This document shows, piece after piece, positions 1 through 8,036 of a DNA stretch of 64,000 bases. The first letter of the stretch is position 1. Every line of letters starts with the position of its first letter. The position numbers and the translations under genes were made by a program. The stretch is taken from NCBI GenBank assembly GCA_965249765.1, contig CBDFMR010000005.1:2666001-2730000 (forward strand). Reading direction: 5' to 3'. Source of the stretch: CBDFMR01 sp965249765 (GTDB taxonomy: Bacteria; Bacteroidota; Bacteroidia; Chitinophagales; Saprospiraceae). A model generated the notes under the pieces. It searched no databases. It worked only from the letters and a program-made list of their open reading frames with translations, and was not told the DNA's origin.

Positions 1-16
1 GCTGATATAGTCTTTA

Positions 17-160
17 GGTGTTATCTCTCGATTGAGATTTCCCTAAGGCAGGGCTCTGGGGAGCATACGAGCAAATTCATTGCTCAGGATTGGGAATACA
101 AGTGCCCCTAGAGTTAACACCCTCCCCATTCAGAAGTGAAAAGGGAGGGTAATTTTTTAA
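17..160 (+). ncRNA. candidate structured RNA ending in a terminator
   Basis: No reading frame is convincing here, but the + strand can fold. A 7-bp closing stem pairs GGTGTTA (17-23) with TAACACC (115-121). Inside it CTCTGGGG can pair with CCCCTAGAG, and GAGCA with TGCTC in a small hairpin. A rho-independent terminator follows directly. A nested fold ending in a terminator suggests a small RNA or a 5' leader whose gene lies elsewhere. I do not recognise a known family. The window edge may cut off the promoter. Confidence 0.35.
119..157 (+). terminator. rho-independent terminator
   Basis: ACCCTCCCC (119-127) pairs with GGGAGGGT (143-150), and TTTTTT follows at 153-158. The orientation suits a + strand transcript arriving from the left. 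It also faces the minus-strand gene that ends at 174. Confidence 0.6.
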
Positions 161-173
161 AATAAACTAGTTC

Positions 174-1565
174 CTAAACGAAAGTTTGCTTCATTTTCTC
201 TGTGAAAAGCTCCTCAGTCAGCCCGCGATTTTCCTTAATAAATTCCAAAACTTCTCTTAGTTTTTCCTTATTGAGTTTGTCTTCTTTGATGTCAAAAATC
301 TTGAGCGCGATTAAATTATCGCGTCCGCTTTTCCCTTTCTGTGAGCCACATAAGCGGCTTATGTCCTCTCGGAGTTGCAAAATGTTTTCTTCGGACAAAA
401 TCTGGGAATCGTGAAACCCAAGTGAACTTAAAATCAGGTGCCCCATGTTCCTTTGGGCGCGAGAAGGAACGCCGTTTTGCCTTACCGGGAGCGCGAAAAC
501 CTCCTTTTCCACGTTTTGGGATTTGAGAAAACGTAGAGGAAAAACCAAATTCACGCTCCGAACATTTTTTGTGCTCGTGAGGGGTAAATTATTGCTCGGT
601 AAGCGAATTTCGAAGCTTTCTGTGTCAATTATGATGCTCCGGCTGCCGTCGGGGTTCAGTTTTGCGGTGATTCCCTCACGAAGCGTAAACGAAACATCCT
701 TTTTCGTTTCTGTTAGTAGCTTTATAGCATTTTCTGTTTCCTCCAAAGTGGCTTTTTTCTCCCGAATTTCTTTCTCAAGCATTTTGCGTTTCTGGTCGTT
801 TGGCGATAAATCTTCTAGTTGTTTTTTAAGGCCAGAAACTTCGGTTTTTAGGTTTTCGGTTTCGGCGTTTTTACTTTCTATCGCTTGCGAAACTCTTTTT
901 TGTTCTTTTTGGATTTTCTTGAGCCGCCTGTCCATTTGCTTGACCGATTTGACTTTTCCGCCGCCAAATTCTTGCGAAATCTCGAGTTTTGTCGCCTCGG
1001 AAATGTTCTCGCTCGCCTGGATTTCCTTTAAGGAAGCGGCAAAAGCCGAGGAAGAGCTAAAATCGGCCTTGTAAATAATCTGCTGGATAGCCGCTCGTTC
1101 GGCGGGTGGTTTTTTCTCAGCGATCTCGTGCAAGCGAAGAAAATTCTTCCAGTTTTTGACCCAGAGGGAAACCGATTTCTCTTTCCCGAAGCGAGAAATC
1201 AACGTTTTAAGGATTTCATCAAGCGGTTTGCCTTCAGCTCGTAGTTTTTTATTTAGAACCTTGATTTTGTCTTCTACGGAATAGTTTTCTACGTGGGTTT
1301 CATCAACTTTTTCGTACTCATCTTTTTTTCCAAGCTCAACATCCTCTCCAATCATTTCACTAAAAAAATCGAGCTTTCCATCAAGCTCATTTTCGGCGTT
1401 TTCCTGCTCCTGAAGTGCAATTTTCTTTTGCTTTTGTTGTTGTTCAAGGCTAAAATGCGGCTGTTGAGGGGTTGGAGAGGATTGATTCTCTCCAAGAGAA
1501 TCAGCGAATTCGTTAGAATTCGCGTATGGTAACATCCCCTCGCGCTTTGGCAACTTTTCTCCCAT
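174..1565 (-). CDS. large coiled-coil protein of unknown function
   Basis: 463 residues, very rich in Lys and Glu, with no signal peptide and no membrane segment. The N-terminal 60 residues are Gln/Ser/Pro-rich and look disordered. Residues about 200-300 form a long charged heptad-like coiled coil. After it comes a compact part that begins with a strand-rich stretch containing NPDGSRSI and ends in helical segments. I do not recognise a family. It is on the opposite strand to the resolvase and in series with the next minus-strand gene upstream. Its ATG is 6 bases downstream of an extended -10 box, so the mRNA may have almost no leader. It is probably a cytoplasmic structural or DNA-handling protein of the mobile element; that role is inference. 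Confidence 0.75.
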   Translation of the reverse strand: MGEKLPKREGMLPYANSNEFADSLGENQSSPTPQQPHFSLEQQQKQKKIALQEQENAENELDGKLDFFSEMIGEDVELGKKDEYEKVDETHVENYSVEDKIKVLNKKLRAEGKPLDEILKTLISRFGKEKSVSLWVKNWKNFLRLHEIAEKKPPAERAAIQQIIYKADFSSSSAFAASLKEIQASENISEATKLEISQEFGGGKVKSVKQMDRRLKKIQKEQKRVSQAIESKNAETENLKTEVSGLKKQLEDLSPNDQKRKMLEKEIREKKATLEETENAIKLLTETKKDVSFTLREGITAKLNPDGSRSIIIDTESFEIRLPSNNLPLTSTKNVRSVNLVFPLRFLKSQNVEKEVFALPVRQNGVPSRAQRNMGHLILSSLGFHDSQILSEENILQLREDISRLCGSQKGKSGRDNLIALKIFDIKEDKLNKEKLREVLEFIKENRGLTEELFTEKMKQTFV

Positions 1566-1571
1566 CGCCTT

Positions 1572-1580
1572 ATTATACCA
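1572..1580 (-). promoter_or_regulatory. extended -10 promoter box of the coiled-coil gene
   Basis: Read on the minus strand this is TGGTATAAT, a perfect extended -10 of the general bacterial sigma-70 type, ending 6 bases before the ATG at 1565. It is unlike the TAnnTTTG boxes of the Bacteroidota host. Transcription from it would start at or very near the start codon. Confidence 0.4.
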
Positions 1581-1597
1581 GACGATTCAAGTTTTTA

Positions 1598-2107
1598 CTA
1601 ATCGTTATTTCTCGGGTCTAAATACTTGAAATCATCCCAGTTTTCGCAGGACTTTTTGTGATATTCCATTGTTAAGGAATAGAATTTATATGCCTCAAAA
1701 AATCTTTGGCGTTCCTCTGGCGTCAATCCCAGGCTATTAAACTCCGCTTTTAGCTTCTCGGGCGTTGTAGCCATAACTTCCTTGCTCGTCAGCTCTACAA
1801 AGTGCCAAAAGATGGCTTTTTGGTCGCCTTTTAGGGTATCGTGGTCAATAATATTGCTCTCCTGGGAGTAATCAATTCCGCTCGTGGATTGCGCAGAGAG
1901 GTTTTGGCTAAAAGAAACGGCCAGACTTATCAACGCGGCCAAGCGAATCGCCTTGAAAGCTTTTGGCGTCTCTTTTAGTGGTTTGACGTTGCGAATTTTC
2001 TCCCACAATGAGCGATTATTTTCCATCGCTCTGAGCGTACTAAACTTGCCTTTTTTGTCAAGTGATTTTTTGTCGTACTTATCATAAAATTGAGCTTCAT
2101 TTTTCAT
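1598..2107 (-). CDS. small exported or membrane-anchored protein, unknown
   Basis: 169 residues. A second in-frame Met at residue 28 (MENNRS) is an alternative start. About residues 50-72 form a hydrophobic stretch ending ..LSAQ, which would be a signal peptide or single anchor if translation starts at the inner Met. The rest is charged and mostly helical, with a motif SLGLTPEERQRFFEAYKFY that resembles a helix-turn-helix packing surface more than an enzyme site. I recognise no family. It lies 32 bases upstream of the coiled-coil gene on the same strand, so the two may be one operon. An inverted repeat sits 3 bases before its first ATG. Confidence 0.6.
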   Translation of the reverse strand: MKNEAQFYDKYDKKSLDKKGKFSTLRAMENNRSLWEKIRNVKPLKETPKAFKAIRLAALISLAVSFSQNLSAQSTSGIDYSQESNIIDHDTLKGDQKAIFWHFVELTSKEVMATTPEKLKAEFNSLGLTPEERQRFFEAYKFYSLTMEYHKKSCENWDDFKYLDPRNND

Positions 2108-2109
2108 AG

Positions 2110-2141
2110 CTGTAAACCTTAATGGTCGTCAAGATTTACAG
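2110..2141. promoter_or_regulatory. 11-bp inverted repeat between divergent genes, possible res or operator site
   Basis: CTGTAAACCTT (2110-2120) and AAGATTTACAG (2131-2141) are inverted copies with one mismatch and a 10-base spacer. CTTTTTT follows on the + strand, so it could also act as a terminator. It lies between the minus-strand gene starting at 2107 and the resolvase starting at 2324, where small serine resolvases usually keep their res site and operator. The assignment is inference. Confidence 0.35.
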
Positions 2142-2323
2142 ACCTTTTTTAGCTGATTTTCAACAAGTTAAACGCAGGAAGCCGCGCTATGACTGACACA
2201 ATTTTTTTTTATCTTTATTCCATCGTTTGTAAAAAAAATCGACCCTTTCTTTTTACACTTTTCTGTAGCTATTTGTAGACTTTTTCAGCACGTTTTTTGC
2301 GCATTTCTACTTTAAAAAAGCTT

Positions 2324-2878
2324 ATGAAATATGGATACGCCAGGGTTTCTTTAGAAACCCAAAACCTCGATTTGCAGCTCGACGCCCTGGAAAGGGCGGG
2401 TTGCGAGAAAGTCTTTTACGAGAAAATTTCAAGCAGAAAAAAGGATCGGCCGGAGCTTAAAAAGCTCTTAAAAAAACTAAGAAGAGGCGACATTTTGGTT
2501 TGCTACAAATTGGATCGTTTGGGACGAAGTTTGGTCGAATTGGTGGGTTTGGTCGCGAAATTTGAAGAAAAGGGGATTCGGTTTATCTCACTCGTAGACG
2601 GGATTGACACGACAAGTTCAAGCTCCAAACTGCTTCTAAACATCATGATGTGCATTGCTGATTTTGAGCGCGAAATGATTCGAGAAAGAACCATCGCCGG
2701 GCTAATTGCCGCTAAAAGACGCGGCGTGAAGCTTGGGCGGCCTTTCGGCCTGGATGTCCGAGGAAAAGCCTTACGAGAAAAGGCGATTCGGCTTTTTAGG
2801 AAAGGTAAAAACGTGAGTGAAATTCATCGGAAACTGGCCGTTTCTCGGCCAACGATTTATAAGTACCTTCAAAAATGA
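2324..2878 (+). CDS. small serine recombinase (resolvase/invertase family)
   Basis: 184 residues from the ATG at 2324. An earlier Met at 2297 adds nine residues before the conserved MKYGYARVS start and is less likely. The N-terminal catalytic domain has the nucleophile Ser in ARVS, the core arginine motif YKLDRLGRS, and the helix-E part ADFEREMIRERT. The C-terminal part (about residues 140-184) is the helix-turn-helix DNA-binding domain with ..VSRPTIYKYL. Proteins of this length resolve cointegrates or invert DNA at short res or hix sites. It overlaps the next gene by 4 bases (ATGA), so the two are translationally coupled. Confidence 0.93.
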   Translation: MKYGYARVSLETQNLDLQLDALERAGCEKVFYEKISSRKKDRPELKKLLKKLRRGDILVCYKLDRLGRSLVELVGLVAKFEEKGIRFISLVDGIDTTSSSSKLLLNIMMCIADFEREMIRERTIAGLIAAKRRGVKLGRPFGLDVRGKALREKAIRLFRKGKNVSEIHRKLAVSRPTIYKYLQK

Positions 2879-3405
2879 AACGTCAATCAAATTTTCAGCG
2901 TGGGAGCATTGAGGAAACGCTTTGGCGCGTTTATGCCGCTTGGGGAAAGACTTTAGAGATTTTTGATCTGGTTGAGCAGCTCCCAAAGTTGGATTTGGAG
3001 GAAAAAGCCGTTTACTCGTCGCGCGAAATTAACGAGCACCTTAAAGCCGCTCAGGAAGTGGCAAAACAGAAAGCCAAGCTGTTTTTTGCGGCCAATCGGG
3101 CGGTGGAAGATTTTCGCGAGTGCTGGGAGGCGTTTGAGGAAATGAGTAAAAATCTTTTCCCGAATTTGACGAGCGGAGAGGAAAAGAAAATCCGCTTGCT
3201 GAGCGACGATACGTGGTTTATCATCAAAAAGCTTGACGAGGCGGGCTGGGAGTTTTTCCTAGAAAAATCTGGGGTTATAAAAAAGTTGAGCCAGTGGCAT
3301 TCGGAGCTTGAGGAAGCGAAAAATCGCGCTTTTCGTGTTGAAAAGTTGAGCAGTTGCCGCCTTTGCCAAAGTGGTCAAATTATTTGTAATGATTTAGATT
3401 TTTGA
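2875..3405 (+). CDS. hypothetical helical protein coupled to the resolvase
   Basis: 176 residues with an ATGA overlap with the resolvase stop. Composition is rich in Glu, Lys, Leu and Trp, and it is probably all alpha-helical, with long amphipathic runs around residues 50-90 and 140-165. It ends with a Cys-Xaa-Xaa-Cys pair (CRLC) near residue 160, which could bind metal but has no partner pair. There is no signal peptide or membrane segment. I recognise no family. The tight coupling suggests it acts with the resolvase, for example as an accessory or partition-like protein; that is inference. Confidence 0.65.
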   Translation: MKRQSNFQRGSIEETLWRVYAAWGKTLEIFDLVEQLPKLDLEEKAVYSSREINEHLKAAQEVAKQKAKLFFAANRAVEDFRECWEAFEEMSKNLFPNLTSGEEKKIRLLSDDTWFIIKKLDEAGWEFFLEKSGVIKKLSQWHSELEEAKNRAFRVEKLSSCRLCQSGQIICNDLDF

Positions 3406-3506
3406 AGCCATCTTCGGGCGATTTATAAATACTTCCATTAAGATACAAAATATTGATGAGAATTAATTAGTTTTTGCCCAGTCTCTTGTTATGGCACGTT
3501 ACTTTT

Positions 3507-3755
3507 CTAATCTAATCTTGCACCTCCCCAAATTTGAGTAACACAATTGAGTCTGTACGAAATACCAGTTCCTCCTCTTCGTAATTTCAAAATAGTTATA
3601 AGACGAGGTTCTTTTCCAATCATTTTAATTACACTCTGAAACTCAAAATCTAATTTTTCTGCTTCTGAATCAGTAAGATTATTTGCAACATCTTTTGTTG
3701 TTTCATCTGCATCTTTGTCTAATCCATCGATAATTCTTTGTTTTGCGTCCTCCAT
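3507..3755 (-). CDS. small hypothetical protein, last gene of a three-gene cassette
   Basis: 82 residues. Its ATG overlaps the stop of the preceding gene as TAATG, which means translational coupling. The N-terminal half is acidic and helical (DKDADETTKDVANNL), and the C-terminal half is basic and strand-like with RRGGTG. No family is recognised. The base composition is clearly more AT-rich than the recombinase genes on either side, as in the whole cassette (3.5-5.9 kb). An insertion sequence 96 bases upstream separates it from most of its operon and may cut off its expression. Confidence 0.6.
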   Translation of the reverse strand: MEDAKQRIIDGLDKDADETTKDVANNLTDSEAEKLDFEFQSVIKMIGKEPRLITILKLRRGGTGISYRLNCVTQIWGGARLD

Positions 3756-3850
3756 TATTTCTTTATTTGATTATACCAATTATTTATTAGCTCAAATTCA
3801 AAAGGTTTGAAATTTGTTTTTTCCCTTTCATTAAGAATATAGATTGCTCT

Positions 3851-4968
3851 GGCTTTGTTGCATGAATGGATGATAAAAGAGAAGGAGATAGTATCTTTGA
3901 GAGACCAACCTTACAAAGCAAGCCACATGACAAAGCAACAAACTAAGGTTGGGGGAAAGCAAAAAAAGCAGAAGAAAAACAAGTATAAGATCACAAATTG
4001 GAGAGAATACAATAGGAGTCTTGTAAAACGAGGAGACATAACTATATGGTTTGATGAGGCCTTATTAGACTGCTGGTATTACCAAGGTCCTAATCAAAAA
4101 GGAGCCCAGTATAAATATTCACAACAATGCATGAGGAGCTTGGTACAGCTCAAGGTAGTATTTGGGTTGAAGTACCGACAATTAGAGGGTTTTGCCAGTT
4201 CATTGTTAGGCATGATGGGGATAGAATTGAGCGTTCCGAGCTATTGTCAAATAAGCCGTAGGGCAAAACAAGTGGAAGTAAAAATGGATGTTCCCAAAAC
4301 AAAGGGCCCCATGTTTATAGTATTAGATTCAACGGGACTCAAGGTATATGGAGAAGGGGAATGGAAGGTACGTAAACATGGGTATAATAAGCGCAGGACG
4401 TGGCGTAAGCTACATTTGGGAGTAGATGAAAAGACAGGATATATCCATGCACAGGTATTGACAAAAAACAGCAAAGGAGATGGAGATGCTCAGCAGGTTC
4501 CACAATTATTGGATCAGGTAAAAAGTCCTATAGACCGCTTTGGAGCAGATGGAGCCTATGACACATATGAGATATGGGAAATGCTCAAGGAAAAACAGAT
4601 AGAAGGTATAATACCTCCACAGGAAAATGCAATGTACTGGGTAGATGAAAATGACGAGTTACTGGATCTTGATCGCAATGAGATAATCAAGAAAATAGAA
4701 AAGGTGGGTCGAAAGAAATGGAAGGAGCAAAGTGGATACCACAGCCGGAGTTTATCAGAAACAGCAATGTTTCGATTCAAGACAATATTTGGCCCACAGC
4801 TATACTCCCGTCGGTTCGAAACCCAGCAAAGTGAAGTTGCAATAAAAGTAGCATGCTTAAATATAATGACAGGCCTTGGTATGCCTGTTTGTAAAAAGGT
4901 GGCTTAAACCTATAGCTATTAAGCCATAGCTATGCTTTTTTTTGATGACTTATTCATGCAACAAAGCC
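3851..4968 (+). mobile_element. IS5-family (IS903-group-like) insertion sequence, 1118 bp
   Basis: Perfect 17-bp terminal inverted repeats GGCTTTGTTGCATGAAT lie at 3851-3867 and 4952-4968 (inverted). The 9-bp target duplication GATTGCTCT is at 3842-3850 and again at 4969-4977. The 9-bp duplication, length and DDE transposase agree with the IS903 group. The intact duplication and open transposase frame show a recent insertion. It disrupts the coiled-coil gene above. Confidence 0.95.
3927..4907 (+). CDS. IS5-family DDE transposase
   Basis: 326 residues from the ATG at 3927. The frame is open back to the IS edge, and an ATG at 3870 or a TTG at 3897 (with GAAGGAG 8 bases before it) are other possible starts. 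The N-terminal part has the IS5-family signature NWREYNRSLV and a short WFDEAL motif. The DDE catalytic core is visible as LDSTGLKVYG (first Asp), GADGAYD (second Asp), and the C-terminal SLSETAMFRFK with the Glu. It cuts and pastes its own 1118-bp element. The length fits the family and I see no frameshift. Confidence 0.93.
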   Translation: MTKQQTKVGGKQKKQKKNKYKITNWREYNRSLVKRGDITIWFDEALLDCWYYQGPNQKGAQYKYSQQCMRSLVQLKVVFGLKYRQLEGFASSLLGMMGIELSVPSYCQISRRAKQVEVKMDVPKTKGPMFIVLDSTGLKVYGEGEWKVRKHGYNKRRTWRKLHLGVDEKTGYIHAQVLTKNSKGDGDAQQVPQLLDQVKSPIDRFGADGAYDTYEIWEMLKEKQIEGIIPPQENAMYWVDENDELLDLDRNEIIKKIEKVGRKKWKEQSGYHSRSLSETAMFRFKTIFGPQLYSRRFETQQSEVAIKVACLNIMTGLGMPVCKKVA

Positions 4969-5714
4969 GATTGCTCTTGAAATCGAATTTAGGCTTTTAT
5001 CAGAATTTATATACTTAATTAAATTTTCAGAAATCAAAGAGTCATTTGCTATATCCATATGCTTTAGTTCATATATTATTTCTTTTTCTGTCGGTGTTTC
5101 TTCAATTTGGACATGTTGCATCTGATAGTAATCATTAATTATTATATTTTTTAGTTCAATTGCTAATGAACGATTATTTAAGAATTTGGAATTCCTACTA
5201 AATCTTTCTAAGTCGACTAAACCAGAATTATGACCAATTCTCATTTTAATTGCTGCATCGCTAATTTTAATTGATTCGTCCAATTGTTGATTATTGGATT
5301 CCATGGATTCAGTTATTCTTGATTCTATTAAGTTGTTTGCATTGTTCTTTATTTCAGATTTGACTTTGCTGCTAATTTGATTTGATACTTTGTTCTCCCT
5401 AAATAAACGATCTATTTCTTTAGTAACTTCTTCTTGAGCTATGGCTCTAACTTCAAGTTTGATTTTTTCAACTTCCAACGAAGCAATCTCTTCGGTTCTT
5501 TTAATTGATTCAGAATATTCTGTTTTAAGTTCAGTTAGTTTTGTTTGTAAGTTATCTCTATCAGAAAAAATAAGAAACGATGCAATCCCTCCAATGACAC
5601 CTAAGAAAATAGTAGTTAGTGTCACTAAATATTTGAAATAGCTTTTTAGATTTTCATATTCATTTATCGGCTCTGTACTCATTTCTTGTTTCTTTGTTTT
5701 TTAATGTGCTATAT

Positions 5715-5891
5715 CTAGGTTATATGCGCACCTTGATTCCTGTATAAAAAATGTTTACAAATGGCCCTCATTTCTGCAGATTCTGTATTTGACAATGGAA
5801 CAATGTAGGATAGTGCTTTTGAAATAATCTCCCCATTGCAAAGTATCAATTCAGTTGTATTTCCTGAAAACGTGGGTTTTTTGTCGTTCAT
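5715..5891 (-). CDS. small hypothetical protein, first gene of the cassette
   Basis: 58 residues starting MNDKKPTFSG and ending ..NQGAHIT. I found it by translating the interval before the coiled-coil gene. It contains two Cys (LILCNG and AICKHF), is mostly polar, and has no signal peptide. It lies 32 bases upstream of the membrane coiled-coil gene on the same strand and has a Bacteroidota-like promoter 20 bases upstream. Together these suggest one transcript: 58-residue gene, membrane coiled-coil gene, 82-residue gene. Function is unknown. Confidence 0.55.
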   Translation of the reverse strand: MNDKKPTFSGNTTELILCNGEIISKALSYIVPLSNTESAEMRAICKHFLYRNQGAHIT

Positions 5892-5910
5892 TCAGTTAAT
5901 CTATTGTTCA

Positions 5911-5942
5911 CAAATAATACACTATGACGCAGTCGCATCAAA
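5911..5942 (-). promoter_or_regulatory. Bacteroidota-type promoter of the three-gene cassette
   Basis: On the minus strand TTTG (5942-5939) is followed after 19 bases by TATTATTTG (5919-5911). This is close to the Bacteroidota -33/-7 consensus TTTG-N19-TAnnTTTG, with one extra base in the -7 box. The start codon of the 58-residue gene is 20 bases downstream. Confidence 0.45.
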
Positions 5943-6139
5943 GCAAAATCGGAATGGCTTCAATAGATATAATGGTGTTAGGTTGCTAATTTAGAAATAA
6001 TTCAGATTGTTCTCTGTGTTTGTCCTTATTTTTTGAGATAATTTGAACAATGAGCTGACGACAAGGTACTTTGAAATTAGCAGCAAATAATGTCCCAAGT
6101 AGCATTCAGGAAAAAAGTACGTTTTCGGAAATTCTTGAC

Positions 6140-7792
6140 TCAAACTTTACTTTCAGGTAGTTTCAGGACGTGGATTGGGGAAGGATGCTCCTTGATAGCT
6201 TTGCAGACTTGCTTCACTACGTTGCACCAGCGTGAATTGATATTCTCAAAATCCTGTTTCCCCTTTCTGGGACTGGCTTTCTTGAGTTCTGACGCCGAAA
6301 ATTTTTTCACATTCTTTTGGTTGAAATTTGCAACAGGCAAAAACCACGGAGCCAGTTCAGGAGCTAGTTTTCGGTCTTTTAGATAGAGTTTCTGACCCAG
6401 AGAACGAAGGATGTCTCGCTTGGTTTCTTGGTCAGCGGAATTAAAGGTTTCGCCTACGCCATTCATGAACCGAAATATATCCAGACAAGTTTGGTTTAAG
6501 TCGCCTTGTTTTTTGGGCCTTTTAAGTTTTATTTTCAGAGTGGCTATTTCTTTGTTTATCGCTTTCATCTTCTCTTGGTAAATTTCTGCTTCCAAAACAC
6601 CATCTATTAGCAGGTTTGCTAACCGATCTTTGCGCTTTTCAGATTCAACCAATGCCTTTTCTTGCTGATGGTGGATTACTTTTTTTTCTTTGGATTTTTG
6701 TGATTTACTTTCCTTTATAATGGCCACTGCAATTTGAAAAAACTCATAGCCAATTGCAATCTTCGAGATTTGCTCAGAAATTTGAATTTCGAGCTGCCCA
6801 AGCGTTAATCGCTTACTTTTTTGGTCGCACTTGATATATTTTGACCTTCCAGTGCAGTAATAGTATGAGTATTTCTTTCCGTTTTTAATTTTTGTCTCCG
6901 CGGTGATCTGACAATTACAATTCGGGCAGCGCATTAGTCCAGTAAAGGCGTGAACGTGTTTATAGCAGTTTTCTTTCGTGTTACTTTTAATGATTTTTTG
7001 CACAAGCTCGAACTCCTCGGGCGTGACCATAGACTTGTGAATTCCTGTTTGGGTCATCCCACCCCATTTGATGATTCCCATGTAAAAAGGATTGTGAAAA
7101 ATTTTGTACACGAGGCTCCGACTGATGAGCGCGCCGCCTGTTGTTTTCTTTTTTGGGGTGCGCATCTTCCAGTCTTCAACCACAATTCGATGAATTGTTG
7201 GCACACTATATTTGCCAGAAAGCAGCATGTCCCACATTTTTCTCACAAGGAGAAAATAGTTTTTATCAACCTTAATATCGCGGTCGTATCTACAATTAAA
7301 ATAACCTATGGGAGCATTCCCCGGGTAAATTCCTCGCTTAAATTTACTAACCATTCCTCTTTTTACATCCCGTCGAAGCTTACGGATGTACTCATTCGCC
7401 ATGCCGTCCTCGATGCTGAGCAAAAGCGCATTATCTTCAGGAAAATAGTCACGATTTTGAGTAACAATGTGCTTGATTTTTTTCGTTTGCAGAAGCCATT
7501 TTACGTTGGCACTATCAACCGGGTTTCTGCTTAAGCGATCAAAGGCGTAGGCGAGAATCCCATCTGCCTGACCGAGTTTTATCAGGTCAAGCATTTGGTT
7601 AAATCCTTCACGAGCATTTGGCTCTTTTGCAGATTTTGACTCAGAAATCGTTTTAATAATTATAATTCCACGCCGCTCAGCCAGCTCATTCATCACATTC
7701 ATTTGGTCGTCGAGTGACTGAACTTGGCGATCGGCCGAATCGGTACTTTTGCGCATGTAGAGTACAAATCGGAGGTTTTCGATAGCGGTCAT
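6140..7792 (-). CDS. large serine recombinase (site-specific integrase type)
   Basis: 550 residues from the ATG at 7792. The N-terminal resolvase domain starts with the nucleophile Ser in YMRKSTD and contains YAFDRLSRNP and helix-E-like EYIRKLRRDVKRG. A recombinase domain follows (LVYKIFHNPFYMG). Then comes a zinc-ribbon domain with CPNCNCQ and YYCTGRS..KC, and a long C-terminal coiled coil (about 390-450). This is the architecture of phage- and transposon-type large serine integrases, which join att sites without host factors. The wording of its motifs reminds me of recombinases common in Patescibacteria; that is memory, not a search. A 55-residue gene lies just upstream. Confidence 0.93.
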   Translation of the reverse strand: MTAIENLRFVLYMRKSTDSADRQVQSLDDQMNVMNELAERRGIIIIKTISESKSAKEPNAREGFNQMLDLIKLGQADGILAYAFDRLSRNPVDSANVKWLLQTKKIKHIVTQNRDYFPEDNALLLSIEDGMANEYIRKLRRDVKRGMVSKFKRGIYPGNAPIGYFNCRYDRDIKVDKNYFLLVRKMWDMLLSGKYSVPTIHRIVVEDWKMRTPKKKTTGGALISRSLVYKIFHNPFYMGIIKWGGMTQTGIHKSMVTPEEFELVQKIIKSNTKENCYKHVHAFTGLMRCPNCNCQITAETKIKNGKKYSYYYCTGRSKYIKCDQKSKRLTLGQLEIQISEQISKIAIGYEFFQIAVAIIKESKSQKSKEKKVIHHQQEKALVESEKRKDRLANLLIDGVLEAEIYQEKMKAINKEIATLKIKLKRPKKQGDLNQTCLDIFRFMNGVGETFNSADQETKRDILRSLGQKLYLKDRKLAPELAPWFLPVANFNQKNVKKFSASELKKASPRKGKQDFENINSRWCNVVKQVCKAIKEHPSPIHVLKLPESKV

Positions 7793-7868
7793 AAACAATT
7801 TGGTTAAGAAACAGCAGCAAAGTCATTGTACTCCACTTTTGCCTTTCGGGAAGAGGTTTTTGGAGTTT

Positions 7869-8036
7869 TTATTTATCCTTTTTGTCGTCAAACAAAGCCG
7901 CTATTTTCGCGCCAGCCTCCACGAAGGAAATAAGTTTATAAAACTCTTCTATTGCTTCAGCACGAGGGAGTTCCTCGCCAGTATCTCTTTTCCAGAGGCA
8001 GCGAAACTTTGTCAGATTTTTTTCTGGGATTTTCAT
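7869..8036 (-). CDS. small protein associated with the large serine recombinase
   Basis: 55 residues starting MKIPEKNLTK and ending ..FDDKKDK. I found it by direct translation because it is too short for most gene calling. It is probably two or three helices. It lies 76 bases upstream of the recombinase on the same strand. Short helical proteins with a similar plan (basic N-terminal helix, a GxE..AxxE stretch, a hydrophobic C-terminal helix) are often found next to large serine recombinases, where a directionality or regulatory role is plausible. The role is inference. Confidence 0.6.
   Translation of the reverse strand: MKIPEKNLTKFRCLWKRDTGEELPRAEAIEEFYKLISFVEAGAKIAALFDDKKDK

Larger units (their letters stand above)
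3755..5682 (-). pseudogene. membrane-anchored coiled-coil protein, split by an insertion sequence
   Basis: The larger piece (5682 down to 4978) starts MSTEPINEY and has one membrane helix at about residues 18-38, then a long charged coiled coil (about 40-130) and a helical C-terminal domain. The reading frame runs into the right end of the IS and stops there. Removing the IS (3851-4968) and one copy of the 9-bp duplication rejoins the frame: ..SISRAI continues as YILNEREK and ends in ..NQIKK at the stop at 3755-3757. This restores 266 residues. The protein would sit in the inner membrane with its coiled coil in the cytoplasm or periplasm. I recognise no family; signalling or defence cargo is possible but unsupported. 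Confidence 0.75.

Noticed and set aside
174..3405. UGA recoding as in some candidate phyla.
   Set aside because: The resolvase ends in TGA as a normal stop and no gene needs TGA read as an amino acid.
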